The translations under genes and the position numbers were made by a program. Source: Apostichopus japonicus (lineage: Eukaryota; Echinodermata; Holothuroidea; Aspidochirotida; Stichopodidae). From it: DNA of 64,000 bases. Of the stretch, positions 36,691 to 55,700 are shown in pieces (within the stretch, counting starts at the first letter, position 1; each line of letters starts with the position of its first letter). Location of the stretch: assembly GCF_037975245.1 (NCBI RefSeq), contig NC_092569.1, positions 27,107,168-27,171,167 of the forward strand. The letters run 5' to 3'. The notes beneath the pieces were generated by a model. It had not been told where the DNA came from and searched no databases. It saw nothing but the letters and a program-made list of their open reading frames with translations.

Positions 36691-39600
36691 TCACTGAAAT
36701 ATCTTCAGCAACGAAAGTGAGGTAATTATTGACATCATGACCAGGGACGCTGATGACGTAAACAATTTAGGTGTCCCTAAAAGTGAGAGTAAAGAAAACC
36801 GAAAGAGAATTATAAATTGAAGTTCACCATAGGGACGGTTTTAGTTCTTATGTATAATGTTCATATGATATAGTTCAACGCAATCTATAATCCATATTTA
36901 ATTCAAACTTTTCAGTGCAAATGCATCTTTAAATCACTGGTAAAACATCAATTATTTTCACATTTCGCTTCTTGCTAATAATTTGACATCATTTGATTTA
37001 ATCATCGGGTAAATCTCACCAGGGATTAATTAACACATCTCTGTTCTTACCACTTTCTTTTAAAGATTCAGTCTGGGTCCTTTGTTTGGTGCTCCGTTGT
37101 ACTGGGTCTGTTCGTACCAAAAAACAAAAAACAAAAAATGAGCTTCAACTGAATTTTATTAATACATGATTGGAGTGAGATAACGTTAATATATATATGC
37201 ATACCAACATAAAAAAAACTGTCATGGCGTCAATTTAAGAGGAAATCAAACTATAAATGATTTCATAACATTCAATATACTTTACATTAGGTTCAGAAGC
37301 TCTACCTTAACTATCATTAGCTCATATTACCCGTATAAAATATATAATTCATTTATAGTTAAACTACAAGAAATACCTTATATAAGTTCAGACTAACAGG
37401 AATGACTAGAAATTAACAAATATTTTTACAGCAAAATATGTCGAAATATCTCTTCCCTGCCATTTCTGAAGTTGCTTCGAATGAAACTTGGATATGATCC
37501 CTTCTGTGAAGAGCTGAATAGATAAGTACGTATAGTACGTTACATGCAGTCCTGTGGTAGTTGGTTCTACTCCCTTTGCTATCAAAAATGCCTTTCGTCC
37601 TTTCCAAAAGGCAAATAACCCAGAGATTTCAAAACATTGAAAGATATTGAATGAAGGTAACCTTTCCCGATAAAGAATACAAGTGAAGCTTTAGATATTA
37701 ATACCATTGGGCATTTATGAACTTGTTTACGTTTACGTTTATTGTAGCGCTGGGGATAAACGCCAGTGTCCAAAAAATAAGAAATTATTTCAATATTAAG
37801 ATGAACTTATACCTGTCAATGTTGGCTTAGAGGAGGTCCTTGTGGAAGCTTTGGTATTGAGTTCGTTCCTTTTTTTCGTTGTTGTAGGAATCACTATAGT
37901 AAAGTAAAACGAAAGATTATATTATGGATCTTCTAAATATATAGTGTGATCATTAGGGTCAACAAGGTGCAAACGCAATTGTTTTCTACAGTTGTGTATA
38001 AATGATTGGTTGCATTGGCGATGAACTGTGCATTTATCAGACTGCAGTGTATGTGCCAAATGCTTTCCTTTCCTCGAATTGTACTGATACCACCATTTAG
38101 ACAGATGTGACGTCTTTGTCATATGGACTTCAGTATAGATCAAATGTTAGGACACTGCCACGCACCTTTCGATGGTGCAAACAGAAATCCGGAGCAAACT
38201 ATAAAAAAGGGAACACAACATTGCCTTCCTAACCAACATTTGTTGTCCTATGGTAAGATGTTACTCTAAATACAACTCCTTCAACTGGTGCGTTTATCTA
38301 TTCCACTGTATGCAACGACATGGTTGAAGCACGACTGTTTTTCGTTTCCACAATTAAGATACGGGCATACAAGGAGAATCGGTCTACTACTAACAGACAA
38401 TGTAGACATACCCTGTTCAGCATGTCGTAAACCTTGTATGCACTTTCATCAATTGGAGAAAGTCAACCTCCAGCATGTTATTGAGAACTGGCCAATGAAA
38501 CATAGCCTATAATAAACGCCAAAAAGCATTACTGTTTAATCTGTGACGAAACTGATGTAGGCTAATGCTTAGTTTGAAAACGTTTCATATATCTACTTGT
38601 TTGGACCATCCATAGCAATTGGCCATATAAGAACTTCCTTTATGCCACATTTGTATTGCGTATCATTACAGTACCTCCCTGTCCTTTTGTTGTAGAATGA
38701 ACGATAACTTGTGTTGTAGTTTCAGTCTTTATTGGGTGAGTTGTGGATGTCCGTTTCTGCATTGTTACCTTCGGTGTAGTAGAAGGAACTGTAGGAAAGA
38801 ATAACGAGGAACTGCTTTTAAAAACGATATTATAAAAACAACGTTTTTATAAAATATGGTGAACTTGAAAATGTATTGTTGGGCAAAATGTGGTCCTATT
38901 GACCTTTGTAGTTAGAATGGAACACAAGTTTCATAATTAATGCCTTAATAACGAAGGGTTCCCAGGATGAAAGCCTTTTGTATTAACCATTTGTAAAACA
39001 TAACCCAAACATTAAACTGCCCTTCTGGTTTTGCCATAGCTTCTTGAAGCTTGACCACACATAAGCAAAATCTTGATAAAACAAATATGTATGTTCATTT
39101 TTAATTTCTCATCTCGTTTTATTAACCAGCCATTTAATTTTGAACACTGTAATATATGAATCACTGATGTCGTTTCCAACATGTGTTACAAGTCACGTTA
39201 CCATGACTGTACCTCTTTGAGCCCGTGTAGGTAGTTTTGGAGTGTCTGTGACGATAGCAGTATTGCATACAGGGCTCATTCCATTCCATACATGCTGTGC
39301 TGTGTTGTAGTTGTAGCCACAAGTAAGAAACTCTTCACCAAGAAGCCTATATCCCGGGTTACATCTAAATCTTGCAACAACACCATTTTGATCGACTTCA
39401 CCGTTAGCTAGTGATGGCATAGTGTTGCATAAAGTATCATTTCCTGTAACAAAAGGAAAGTGAATGAAACGAGTTGTTCAATCCAGCATGGTCAAAAAAC
39501 TTAAACTTTGAAACTTAAACGGGACTCAAACCCAGGCGTCTAACTTGATAAACGGACACTCTAACCATGTTTGAAACCAGTAAGGAAGGTCTTTGTCACC

Positions 39601-42258
39601 ATTTGTGAATCCTAAGGCCGGATCTCGAAAAGGGATATATTTTGAACGAACCTTTGTTAGGCCTAAATGAATGCAATTTAAAACAGTAAGATAGATAGAC
39701 AGAAGGATGGAATGATAGATGGATGGATGGATGGATTGGTATTCTGCAATAAATCACTATTAAGTCTAAACTATAGACTTACTTCGGAACACCCTTATTG
39801 ATTCATCAGATCCACACTTCTGCTCACGATCTCCAGGACATGTACCGCTGCATCGGTTTTCACTCAGAGGTCCATATCGAGCGTAATCTGCATCCGATCT
39901 ACCACAGAAGCAAAACGGCGCTGATAATCCAAAGTAGGCGTAGGCTTTGCCTCCATCACTGTCGTTGCACGATTGGAAACAGTAATCCACAGTTAACCTG
40001 TTCGGAATGTATCCACCGAAGTCATGGAGTGCCTTCTCTTCAAAAGGTTTCACATCCTTGTAACATCCAAGGTATACGTAACCTGTGATATACAAGTATA
40101 TGTCATACGGTATCTAGCATAAACTCGAACACGACAATCATGTAATGGGAATGGATTTTGCATATCTTCCTTTGTATTGCATCCCGCATCTCCCTAGTAG
40201 CTCGTAACGGTTTATGATATTATCTCAGGGTAGGAAGATCGTCGCAGCAATTCATTTAGTTAACATTTAAATGAATATGCATATGGAATAACAGGAGAAA
40301 TTTACATATTCTACATACGTCTCTAATATTTAGATAATCATTTGATATTAACACCCCTTCACTAATCCAGAAACTTTAAGGATATAATGTCAAATGTTTC
40401 TCAACGCTTTATGTTTCCTTTTTAACATTGTATCATGTTCTCGAGATACGTCTGGAATGTTCATTTAGCGGCAATGTACCCTCTAAGAATATTGTCTTCT
40501 TCTGTGGATAATTTATTTGTGTGGCACAACCGGCAGCAAAACAGACAAATATATATCAACTGTAATGAGATGGTACTCTTTATGTTGGTGACAGTTAATT
40601 TACTAAATATATAATTTTAAAGCTTCCTGTCTTCCCGAATAATCATTCAATCACGGTTTTGTTTTAAAACAACTTACAAACATGTTTTGAAAGGTCAAAG
40701 ATTAATATATTCCTTTAATGTGGAAACATTCCATTGAATCTTATGATTATCAATTAACCCGCAGAATGGATTTTGTTATTGATTACATAGGGAAGGTTAG
40801 TAAGTATCCTGTTATCATTGCTAAGAGGTTTCTACCCGGAACTTTGCACGAGCTTTTCCAGTATATATATACAGTATGACCTTGAACAATGAACGTAGGC
40901 GATGCAGTAGACAAAGTAATCTACTTTTCAAAACAAAATCATAGTTCATATCAAAACGGTCCCTTTCTTTTTGACATGCATATTGTGACGCTATTCGTAA
41001 AACGAAAGTCCATCCCATAGCTTTTCTATACATCCTTACCAAATAACAGCGGTCATTGCACTCAAATTAGTAAAAGAAAAAAAACATATATTATATCAGT
41101 GGTTGACCAAGTAGGTTGTGTGGCACTTATTTTATTGACGCCAACGCCCATGTAGACGAGGGAGTACAACTTTTAATAGCGGAATAGTGCAATATGAGGC
41201 ACGTTGAGGCTAGAAGTTACGTTCATAAATACGTTTACATGCAGGAGGTTTGCTATAATAACTGCTTCAAAACTTTGGTGGGGTTGACAAATGGATGGGT
41301 ATCCGGCCCAACTCATGGATTTGCGCCTGTAAAATAGGCCCTGGTCTTCTAGTCGTTTTTACTACTATACTTATCAAAACATATTCCTTAATTGAATGCA
41401 AAGTGTTTTAGAACTTTAAACGATGTATTGATAGTTCAGATAATGGGAAAATTTTAGCTATGAGATCCGTTGTCTCATTTGATGGAGGTTGAAAGAAAAC
41501 GCTTACACCTGAAGATATTTTGGCTTTTAAAAATCATGTCAGACGGACGTTGTCATTTTGTCAGCGTTTCAAGACAAAGTGTCAGTAGGAATAAACTTTA
41601 ATTTACATTATGAACATGTTAAAGGTTTATTACAACTGAGTAAAAACTATATTGACAGTTATTAATATTGACAATTTATGTGCCTGACCATGATAAACAT
41701 TTCGAAAAAAATACAGATTAATACCGCGTTAGTCAAAGCAAATAAGTATTTTTTAACTAGTGAGTGATTCATGTAGTTCAATGTTGTGATATTTAGATTT
41801 GCTTAATGCTCTACTTCCGCTATATACGATAGAAGCAATCAAAATTCAATGAGAGAGAAAATATACTTTAACTTATTACAGTACTTTCCTCGTAATTAAA
41901 TGACATGATTTTATTTCTTTATTTTAAGGCAGATATAGTAATACAAACTATGTTATAGATAAATCTAGCGATTGTCGTTAAATCAGGAGAGACTTACATG
42001 AATGGAGGGAGTTACGCACCTAGGACGATTCATGTATTAGATAACTGTAAAAGCATAGCCGGCTCTAGACGAAATATCTGTTTATATATACACATATAAA
42101 TATATTCAGACCAAGAAGGTATCCAAATTGTGATTGCTATGATGAGCTTGTTTACATATCACATTACCTGTTTGTGACCAGCTGCATGGAATTCCGATCA
42201 ATAAAAACAGAACCGTGATCTTCGAAATCATCATGATATGGTTGGAATGTGATGGCAT
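36691..42258 (-). CDS. Gene C: GPI-anchored WSC/Sushi surface protein (6 coding exons)
   Basis: Exons in transcript order: 42258-42168 (signal peptide: a hydrophobic run ITVLFLLIGIPCSW), 40082-39783 (WSC), 39443-39213 (Sushi), 38788-38675 (Thr/Ser/Lys stalk), 37107-37051 (short Gln/Thr-rich stalk exon), 36776-36691 (C-terminal tail). The sum is 879 nt, 292 residues; all introns are phase 1. The WSC domain starts YLGCYKDV and has eight Cys, including FCFCGRSD and KCGSD; WSC modules bind carbohydrate in fungal and animal proteins. The Sushi domain has CNTMPSLANGE, the GYRLLGEE turn and W....PVC. The last exon gives TPKLFTSSASLVMMSIITSL and then LSLLKIFQ, a hydrophobic end without a cytoplasmic tail, typical of GPI signals. 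The Sushi exon donor (GTACAG) is the only phase-1 choice; a phase-0 donor lies 11 bases on. The 37051-37107 exon is the least certain. Confidence 0.75.
39505..39575 (-). repeat. tRNA-like SINE fragment
   Basis: On the minus strand ATGGTTAGAGTGTCCG resembles an A box and GGGTTTGAGTCCCGTTT a B box, spaced as in tRNAs. It lies in the intron between the WSC and Sushi exons of gene C. No paired acceptor stem was found, so it is treated as a SINE head. A (GATG)n-type stretch lies nearby at 39688-39737. Confidence 0.45.
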
Positions 42259-42828
42259 GATGATAAGTAAGCATTATTTACTTGCAACAGTGTTAACAGT
42301 GCAGTTGTGCAACAAACTACTTAGCATGCTTTCACTTTCATAACTAAACAGCTCTAAAGCAGTCCATTATTATTCTCTTCAATTATTTACTGTTTAAAGT
42401 TATATTTTAACAATGTATGCGTGCTAACTCTGTTAATTGTTAGTTATTGTTGTGACAGTTTTGTTATGTTGGGTGCACCCGGTCAGTGCGTGTAAGAAAG
42501 GTCACGGCTGATGAGGTTAGCCATATGTTAAGTTACGTAACGTGTTAAAGGCACCGAAAGAAACAGTGTAGTGATATTGTGAGCGCTACTAATGGTTCTT
42601 GGAGTAGCAGGGTTGTTGATAAGTCTGAGAAAATTCACGGTTATATACCGGCTGCACGACACAGCAATTGGCAGGTGAAAGGTATCGGAAATAGTAGATT
42701 TATGGAGATACTAATGGTGTTATGGTACCGTAGTATTTGACATTTAACAACAGAGAGAAAGTAAAGAGTTATTAACCCTCTTGTTCATGCTTTGTTCAAT
42801 TGTGTCAGATGTGTTAGAAGAGGAGTTT

Positions 42829-43213
42829 CAACGTTACAAGGGCGTAGGAACCGGGGGGCTGGGGGGGGGGGGCGCCAGCCCCCAAGTGAAAAATGTGGAG
42901 GGGCTGAAGTATCATTCCGCCCTCCCGCTTCGCAAGTCAGAAAACCCCTTTTTCATCCAAATGGGAAAAAAATCTCATTTGGAGCACCAAATTGCATCTT
43001 AGGCCAGGTGAAAATACAAAATTAAGTTTACAAAATGGAGTGGGAGTTGAAGTGTGCTATAGTGCACCAAATTGCATCTGAGGCCACCTGGAAATGCAAA
43101 AAATTCCAAAGGGGAGGGGGACACCCCCTCCTTAAGACCCCTCCCCAGGCCGGCCATCAGTCTCCAGCCCCCCACCCCACTCAAAAGTACCTTCCTACGC
43201 CACTGTAACGTTA
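42829..43213. mobile_element. hAT-type MITE, copy 1
   Basis: The element at 42837-43205 (369 bp) has terminal inverted repeats CAAGGGCGTAGGAA and CAGTGGCGTAGGAA (reverse complement of the right end), with G-rich then C-rich subterminal parts. The flanks CAACGTTA (42829-42836) and TAACGTTA (43206-43213) form an 8-bp target duplication with one mismatch. The CAGTGGCG start and 8-bp duplication are hAT features. There is no coding capacity. It contains two ~25-bp direct copies of a CACCAAATTGCATCT block. Confidence 0.85.
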
Positions 43214-43680
43214 CACATTTCCCAGTGTGAGGCATATCACAGGCGTGTGGTAGGATTCGGACGCTTCCTAGGCCCTTCCATTTTCCTTTTAATTTCGGAT
43301 TACGTAACCGAGGAGGTTTTCAAGCTGTTACAGTCGTAGTACAGCGTGTCATAAAACTAGCGTTGACTTAATCATGATTCATGATAACATTATCTTTGTC
43401 TTTGTTAAAAACAAAACAATTCATATAATTAGAAATATTTAGTAACACATATCTTAGATGTTAATCGTTAATCATATCTAACGAAACGACAAAGCATAAA
43501 GCCATTGCAACACCCCCCCCCCCTCTCGCCCTCTTACTACTTACCGTACTACCCCATCCCAATCAGATGTTAAACAAAATAAGAAGAATACTTTTATTGC
43601 CAACATTTTTTGATGACTCTAATAACACAGAAGTGCCAATAACAAAAGTGTCAGTGTAACATTACAATACATTAACATAT

Positions 43681-44215
43681 ACTGTAGTGTCCAAGCACGT
43701 AGATGCCAAGTAATGGTTTTCATTGATTACTTACGCATTGCAACGGACTACTACGAATGAACGTATAAAATGCAGTGGATATGGTTGAAAGTAATCGATG
43801 GACGTGATTTATACATTCTAGCTATTTAATAACAACGGAAAAGTCACATATATACAGTATCATAGGAATAAGATCAGTTATGGCTTTTAAGTATACTGGT
43901 CTTGGATGGTTAAGGATTTTTCAGTTTTCTAGACATAGGTTACTGATGAGTTCTATTTTTAAATATACTAGCATGTAATTAACAGTTACTAGCTCCATCA
44001 AAATATATCTTATGAAGACATCTTATTATTAATCGATTATTATTATATATTAATTAATAGTTAATTAAAAATATATATTAATCTTATTAATCGATCACAG
44101 TAGCATAGTCAAAGGGTCAGGACAGGGGAAATGTACCTTTCCACCTACCCCCTCTCCCAGTTACATACAATTAGGGACGAGACGGGCCCTACAAAGAAAA
44201 GTGGCCAAAGAATTA

Positions 44216-44298
<83 letters not shown>

Positions 44299-44645
44299 CC
44301 TATAATATATAATGCTTGACAAAGTACATGTTTCATAGCACATGAGTGTGATTTTCGTATCTGAAGGTTTTACTCATTAGCCTTACTAACCATTGAACAA
44401 GAATTCTCTCAACAGGTTTACTCTGATTCCAGTTATTGACAATTGAGTTTTATGGAACTTGTTGATTGTAGTCTTTTAATGATGACTTTAGGCGCAGTAT
44501 TGATGTTTATAAGCTTAAGACAAGTAATACAAATTTTTATCAGTTCAGGTTTCAGTTCCTATATTTCTTTTAATTTCGTGAGAAATCACCCTTTAGGCAA
44601 ATGAAGCTCATCAGCTAAATTGACGGAATTTAATAGTCTACGATT
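43681..44645. repeat. Dispersed repeat block, copy 1
   Basis: Shares ordered similarity with 56711-57465: GTGATTTATA, TTTAATAACAACGGA, ATCATAGGAATAAGATCA, the TGGTCTTGG.TGGTTAAG region, a pyrimidine-rich stretch, and CATCA.CTAAA near the end. Copy 1 carries a TA tract (44219-44297) not found in copy 2. It is probably part of a second, older segmental duplication in the WSC cluster. No gene was found inside. Confidence 0.6.
44219..44297. repeat. (TA)n microsatellite
   Basis: About 79 bp of TA dinucleotides within the dispersed repeat block. Confidence 0.95.
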
Positions 44646-44656
44646 TTGCCCCCTCA

Positions 44657-44926
44657 TGTAAAATACAGTAGGCAAGCACTTTCGTGGTTAGTCTTGGCCA
44701 ACTCGTTTGTAATACTCTTTTTCTCGCGTGCAAACTGCACATGCCTAAGAGTCCGTTTTTGCCTAGCACGAATGTGCTTGCCCACTGTATTTTACAAGAC
44801 CGAGGATCTGTCTGATACAAACGTCTTGTACATTACTCCAAAGAGGGGCGTGAACCTATGCAAACAACAATATTGTTATTCATATTTTTGACAAAGAGTA
44901 TTACAAACGACTTGGCCAAGACTATG
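44657..44926. repeat. Nested inverted repeats
   Basis: GTAAAATACAGTAGGCAAGC at 44657 pairs with the reverse complement near 44775-44807. TCTTGGCCAACTCGTTTGTA at 44690 pairs with the reverse complement near 44893-44926. The two pairs are interleaved, which suggests a damaged foldback element or a rearranged pair of elements. No target duplication was identified. Confidence 0.5.
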
Positions 44927-45144
44927 GAACTATAAACAAGGAAGTCAGTTCTTCCTTACACTACAGAAACCGACGTTCATCCTAAGTATATGTATGCTTT
45001 CACTTTGTTTAATGAAGTACTAGTCCAGGTGTCCAACAGTATCTTAGTTGTACACAGAAGCTAACTTTAAGTCAAGGAAAATGGCCTGTAGTCCGTGAAA
45101 CACAACATTTTTTTATGGCCGTACATAAAGCTAGAACGTTGACG

Positions 45145-49623
<4,479 letters not shown>

Positions 49624-49765
49624 TTTACACTTAGGCTAATACTGAAAACATCAAACACAACATATAATCATTAGATATTCTTTCCAGTTTTTTCGACGTT
49701 TGTTTCTCATTTCTCTTCATGAGTCTCACCTGCTGCAATGAGTAACCATCAGTATGTGTGATGCA

Positions 49766-50141
49766 TTGATGTACAAGTGCGTAGGAACCGGGGTGTCTGT
49801 GGGGCGCCGCCCCCAGTGAAAAATATGGAGAGGCGGATGTATCATTCCGCCCCCCCCCCCCGCTTCGCAAGTCAGAAAACCCCCTTTTCATTTCCAAATG
49901 AGAAAAAAAATCTCATTTGGAGCACCAAGTTGCATCTAAGGCCAGGTGAAAATGCAAAATTATATACAAAATGGAGTGGGTGGGTTGAAGTGTGCTATAT
50001 TGCACCAAATTGCATCTGAGGCCACCTGGAAATTCCCAAAAAATCACACCCCCTCCCCTTAGACCCCTTCCCCATCCCGGCCATCAGTCCTCAGCCCCCC
50101 CCCTCCACTAAAAAGTACCTTCCTACGCCACTGTTGATGTA
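49766..50141. mobile_element. hAT-type MITE, copy 2
   Basis: The element at 49774-50133 (360 bp) starts CAAGTGCGTAGGAA; the reverse complement of its right end is CAGTGGCGTAGGAA. TTGATGTA flanks it exactly on both sides (49766-49773 and 50134-50141). It is clearly the same family as 42837-43205, including the CATTTGGAGCACCAA block. It lies ~150 bp after the gene D stop, so it may be part of that gene's 3'UTR. Confidence 0.9.
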
Positions 50142-52773
50142 TTTCTGAATGGAACCGTATAAGATTAACACTTCTGGAGTCTAATAAACAAAATTTTGAG
50201 TGTGTATTGGGGTCGATGTCGTGGTGGGAGTGGGGGAGGGCGGGGGGTGTCGGTGTTATCATACGACGACTTTGTAAGCTTACAGGCGCAGTCGAAACCA
50301 GTCTGCCCAGAAGACGCCTTCAGTTGACCTTCGCGGCCGGTAACTGCTTTCCACGTGTGCCTATTGGATAATCCTACCGGCACTGACTTACAGTGGATCG
50401 AATAACCAACAATCCACTACGCATATAGTACTAAGAGAGCCCATAACACAATTACGTAAAAAAAAAAAAAACGATCATCTTTGACTATAGCAAAATGTTT
50501 CAAACCAATGCGAGAGTAGAGAATTGGGCATGTAGGCGTTGGAGTGGTATTTTTATTTCGTTTCATTTTATACTCCTATTTAGTACGTTACTTTCATAAC
50601 ATAATTAACTAAGCAGTAGGCCTACGTACTTAATAAATCCATTAGCCGATAATTATCATTGTGATCGTCTGTCCTGCACACAGCCATTGAAACTAAAATA
50701 ATGTATTGAATAGCGAACGAAGAATAAACTGTCAGTAACTATTGAATTGATTTGTTTTCGACACGTCATTCATATTCATTTAATTTCCAATAAAAGGACA
50801 TTATCCCCGGACAAAGAGCACAACCTTCGTTTGGACTATAATCTGTTTAATAAAGGTCCCCATGTTTTCGTTTTCACCCTGACTCGTGCCATACGTGGGC
50901 GCACATAGATACACATCTCGGTTATGACCAGTGATTACTGACCGAGGAAGTGGCCAGGAAGTGGTCAGATTTGAAGCAGTGTATTTTCTACTGTAGGGAA
51001 GGTCGGCACATACAGTGGCGCAACAATAAAAGAAACACGAGGTTCATCGAACGTGGGCCCCAAATTTTGGGGGATTTAAAATTTGATTCCGAATTTTTGA
51101 GACAACGTAAATAACTTTTTTTTTTTTTAAATCTATAACTTTCTGTTAAGTTCTCCTCAGATGACGTTAGGGTGAAGGGCCCTGTTTCTCACTATTGGAC
51201 CAGGACCCTGAAATCATAGCAATATTTCTGGGCCACTGTTTTTTATGTCGGGGTACAAATGGTCGAACAAATGCCCCTGGGGTCCACAGAAACTGCAGTA
51301 TTTTCATATATTTCTTTGACCCATTTTACAACGGCAGATAGTTTATTCGGAAGTTATTAGAGTCCTAGAGGAAAAGTGTCCCGGAACTATGGTAATTTTC
51401 AGATAATGCATGTTCTCTTATAGCCATTTTTAAGCATTTAAATTCCATTTAGAGAGAGGGATAAAGATGTTAATATAATATATCGTTGGCTGGTATAGAG
51501 CCTGGTGGGTTTCGATGACAAGCTGGACCAGTTTAAGAAAAATCAGGATTCTCTCGTAGACATTTTTAAGAAATGACGATTAAATTTTGAATTTTGATCC
51601 CATTAATTTATAAGATAATTTGCATGAAGGACAACATAAACGGAAATTATGATACAGTGTCACAATAGTTTATTGGCTTCAAATGTAACTTTTTATTTGC
51701 GTGACATGTACCGTGTATCTTTATTCAGTTCAAAGGCAATGATTGTTTTGCATACTATTTACGATCAGGATCAGGTTACTCCTACAACGTTAAACATGAT
51801 TATGGTGAGAGAATACCACCGCCGTGCATTATGAAAACGATAATACGGAGACGTTAAGGTTCCATCACAATGTTAAGATCTCTTCGTAAATATAGTGCCA
51901 TCTTTCAACAACATGCTTAATTGTTTCAGTAAATACATGAAAATATTGCAACAAAATGTAAAATGCCTTAAACCTAGTTAGAGAAGAATTTATCATTGTG
52001 CTGCATATTGACAAAATGATTATTTATCAAATGTCATCAATTTTACTATTTGCGCGAAATGATCAAATTTAATGACTTAATGTATCTCATGTCGACAATA
52101 TATGACAAAATGATAAATTGTTTATCAGTAAAAAGAACCTTGAAGTCGGTGTATTGCAACAAAACGATCAATAACGTTCGAATGGATCAGAATGTCATCA
52201 TTTCGACATTTTGCGACCAAAATATCTAAACACTTCGATGGCACCTTAAACGTTTCCATACATACTTTAACCTAAAAGTTCTTAATCCTTTGAATTATTC
52301 ATATAACTGGTATTTGACACTTGAGAATGGAGACTATATCGGAAAACCATTGCCATATACCAAGAGCGATGAAACACTCGGCAATTTCCTGGTCATGTTG
52401 GGGTATATATTGGTCAAAGCCTTTAATTAAGAATGAAGCAGGATGACTCAATTGTTTTTATGACATTTATAAGAGATTTATTATATGAGATTTATAATCA
52501 TTATAAATATAATGTAAGTGCATACTTAACGCTAACTTACAATTGTGATGAAAGGAAAGCAGCGAATTCTTTCACTTAACTGAAGTAGGAGATATAATGT
52601 AATTACTGCAATTATAAAATAAAACGCCTACTAAAAGATTTAAAGCAGACAAACACTTTTCATTTTGATTCTAAAACTAAAACTAAAACTACCTTTAGCA
52701 AACACGTAGGATCAATTGCATACACACTTTTATGAGTTATACATCGAGTATTTTATATCTAACTTCTAGAACT
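50142..52773. other. Spacer between genes D and E
   Basis: No coding exon was supported. It holds a run of A at 50459-50472, low-complexity and AT-rich DNA, and a CAGTGGCGC/GGCCACTG pair (51014, 51234) that lacks a target duplication. Confidence 0.4.
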
Positions 52774-55700
52774 ATGAGGTTGGTGATTACTTTGGCGATA
52801 TATTTACTTTTTGAGACTGCTACTGGTAAAGAGGAAGAAAGTTGTAAGTGTTCTTTATTATCATATTTGTTTACCTTTTCCTTGTAGATAGTTGTGTCCG
52901 TTGCTCGATTGTTGCAAACTGCAAACGACTCTGTGTGGTTAGTAAATGATTGTAACGGTATAGCATACGTAACCCATCTATGTTACGTTTTTCTTGATAC
53001 AGTTGACGATTGACCGTAATTAGTTCCAGATTCCACGTCGCTCTAGATTCTATCAAGTAAATATATTACAATTTACCAGTGTAGGATTAAGGTTTATAAA
53101 AGATTAACACTGTTGCCAAACATCACAACATTTAATGATAATAACTCCTGTTAAACGGGTTCATTGTAGTTAAGTAGACTATGCTTTAATAATCAGCTGT
53201 AAAGGTAAATCTAGGCCAATCAATGAGATACCATCATTCCTATCGTAAGATTTCACAAATCTACTGATCTTAATTTTACAGTAAAATTAAGATCAGAAAA
53301 GTAAAAGTTAAGAAGTTTATTTCGAAATTAGACCATTACTGGGAAGGTGGGTTGGATAACCTATCCTCGGAACTCTTAACGTTATGTTCAACATGGCAAC
53401 TAATGATTCGGCCATGGGTGGTACTCCATCATTAAATATAATTCACATGGAATGGAAAATTATTACTTCTTGTTATAGTGAATTAAAACAGCATTTGAAA
53501 ACGTCAATTGAAAGTCTGAACTAGACATGAGATAATAGATCGATTAAATCGATTAATTTGAAGGATTCTATAATGTTATTTCAAATAGCAGTTCTTGATA
53601 ATATACCATTTACATCACTTTTGATAGATCAGCAAGTTTTTATGTAAGAACTTGCAATATGCAATGGTATCCACGTAAAGATCATGCGACCTTACGGATA
53701 CAGTTAACTATTCGTATGAATTTGGCCTATCAAATCGTCTTCAAATGTTAGCCTTCCTTCGAAACTTATGATAAGCAATGTAATTTCCATGCCAAGATGA
53801 TAATTTTGTGAAATTATATTAAGATATAGCTACGTTTGACTACCTCCATGGACATAATCTAAACAAGACTAGTAATTTCTACTACTGAACACCAAGTCAT
53901 CTGTCATCACCAAGTCATCTGATGCAAAAATATATTTAGATAATCCTTACTCATAATTTACATTTTTGTTAACATTACATTTTGAATCATAAATTTCTTA
54001 TTTCCAAATTTGTATTTAGATTCATACTTAGGTTGCTATCATAATTCAATTGGTAAAACATCAGAGACTAACCCACCAGATGGTAAGACGTTTAAAACAG
54101 ACGATAAGATAACAGAAAATAAATGTCGGTATTACTGCTTTGGAGAGAAAGGTTTACCGTACTTTGGTATGACAGTGGGCAGTAGATGCTACTGTTGGAA
54201 TTCATCTGCTGGATATCAGGTTTATGGGAATGTACCTCTTGCGTCATGTGATCACAACTGTCCTGGAAATGAGAGCAACATATGTGGAGGCGCCAGAGCA
54301 ATATCAATTTATGGAGGTAAGTTGTATCCTATCACACTATTTTAAAATGTTTAAGAATAAATCTAGTTGTTTAACACTTCACAAAAAATGTGATAAAAAA
54401 CGAAACAATTGCATTCCCTCATTTTTGAATACATTCAGTTAATAACACAACTACTCATATTTGTGCTACTATTTGGCAATGGGTGTGTTGTATAACTGGA
54501 TATGTACACGTTAAGTTCTAATCATCTACGTTTCATTTCGAATTGCTTCATAATTATTCAATAACGTGGTTATAATTTTCAGATTCACTCGTAGAAGAAA
54601 ATGTCGACGAAACTAGATGTCCTAAAAACTTTACGCAACAAAATGGCCGTGTGGTCAGCCTTAATGATACTAGGGTTACTTTTTCTTGTGATTTCGGATT
54701 TGTTCTGAAAGGCGATGAATGGATGCGTTGTAATATTACGTCATCTCAAGATTACAACTGGATCGGAGTTCAACCAACTTGCGAAGGTATCACGAAAATG
54801 TATAATTTATTAATCATTATTAATCATGAGTTGGGATAACAAAGGATTAAAAACAATATTTTCACATTTTTGCATGCACGTAATGCCCTGCTTTGGGTAG
54901 GGTGGTGTGAGGGTGTGTTGGGGGTGGGTTGTGGATACTTTTTTTATGATATGGACTAAACTGAGTCTTATCTAATAATTACTAAAGAAGAACCATTCAT
55001 GCTAGTTAAAAAACATTTCTTACATTGGTGCCAGCTTTGTGAAGGTGCGCACACATACATGATATGTATTCGTACGCGTGCATTTCTGTGCGTCTATAGA
55101 TGCGGGATTTTTGTTTTCAGTACGAACAGTAACTTAAGAGATCGTATTCTATTCAATTAAGTCCAAACGTAAGCTTGATATCTATCATTTCCTCCTTTCA
55201 GATTACAGATTCCATATGATGATTGGATTGTTGTCCTTAATACTTCTGCTATTGGGTGTCCTATTAACTGGTTGTTGTGTCAAGTATGTTTCGTATGTTT
55301 CAATTTCTCACCTATCTGTTTCTTAAATAACAAGTCCAGGCACTAATATTACGCCACAATTTAGATCCACATTTTAGTAACTCGTGTCGTTATAAAATCG
55401 AGTTCCAGTCCTGAGTCTGCGCAGAGAATTTAGTATTGGTCAGACATTTTCTGTAGTAATCAATTTATAGGAGTTCGTTTTCTATGTTTCTGTGTGTTAT
55501 ACTTACGGTAAGTGCATAATTAACGGTCATTTGGGGTGATTCGGTACATTATAAACAATTTTGATTTTAATTGTTGACAGAAGTTCATAATATACAACTT
55601 AAAATTATTTAGCTATTAGTTTTTTTTTGCCCTGAATAGTGTTGAAGTTTTGTATAACTTACTAATACGAACCCCTTTCTTGACTTTCAATCACATAAAA

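Noticed and set aside
51014-51241. Possible small hAT element (CAGTGGCGC ... GGCCACTG)
   Set aside because: Terminal match is only ~8 bases and the flanks show no 8-bp target duplication.
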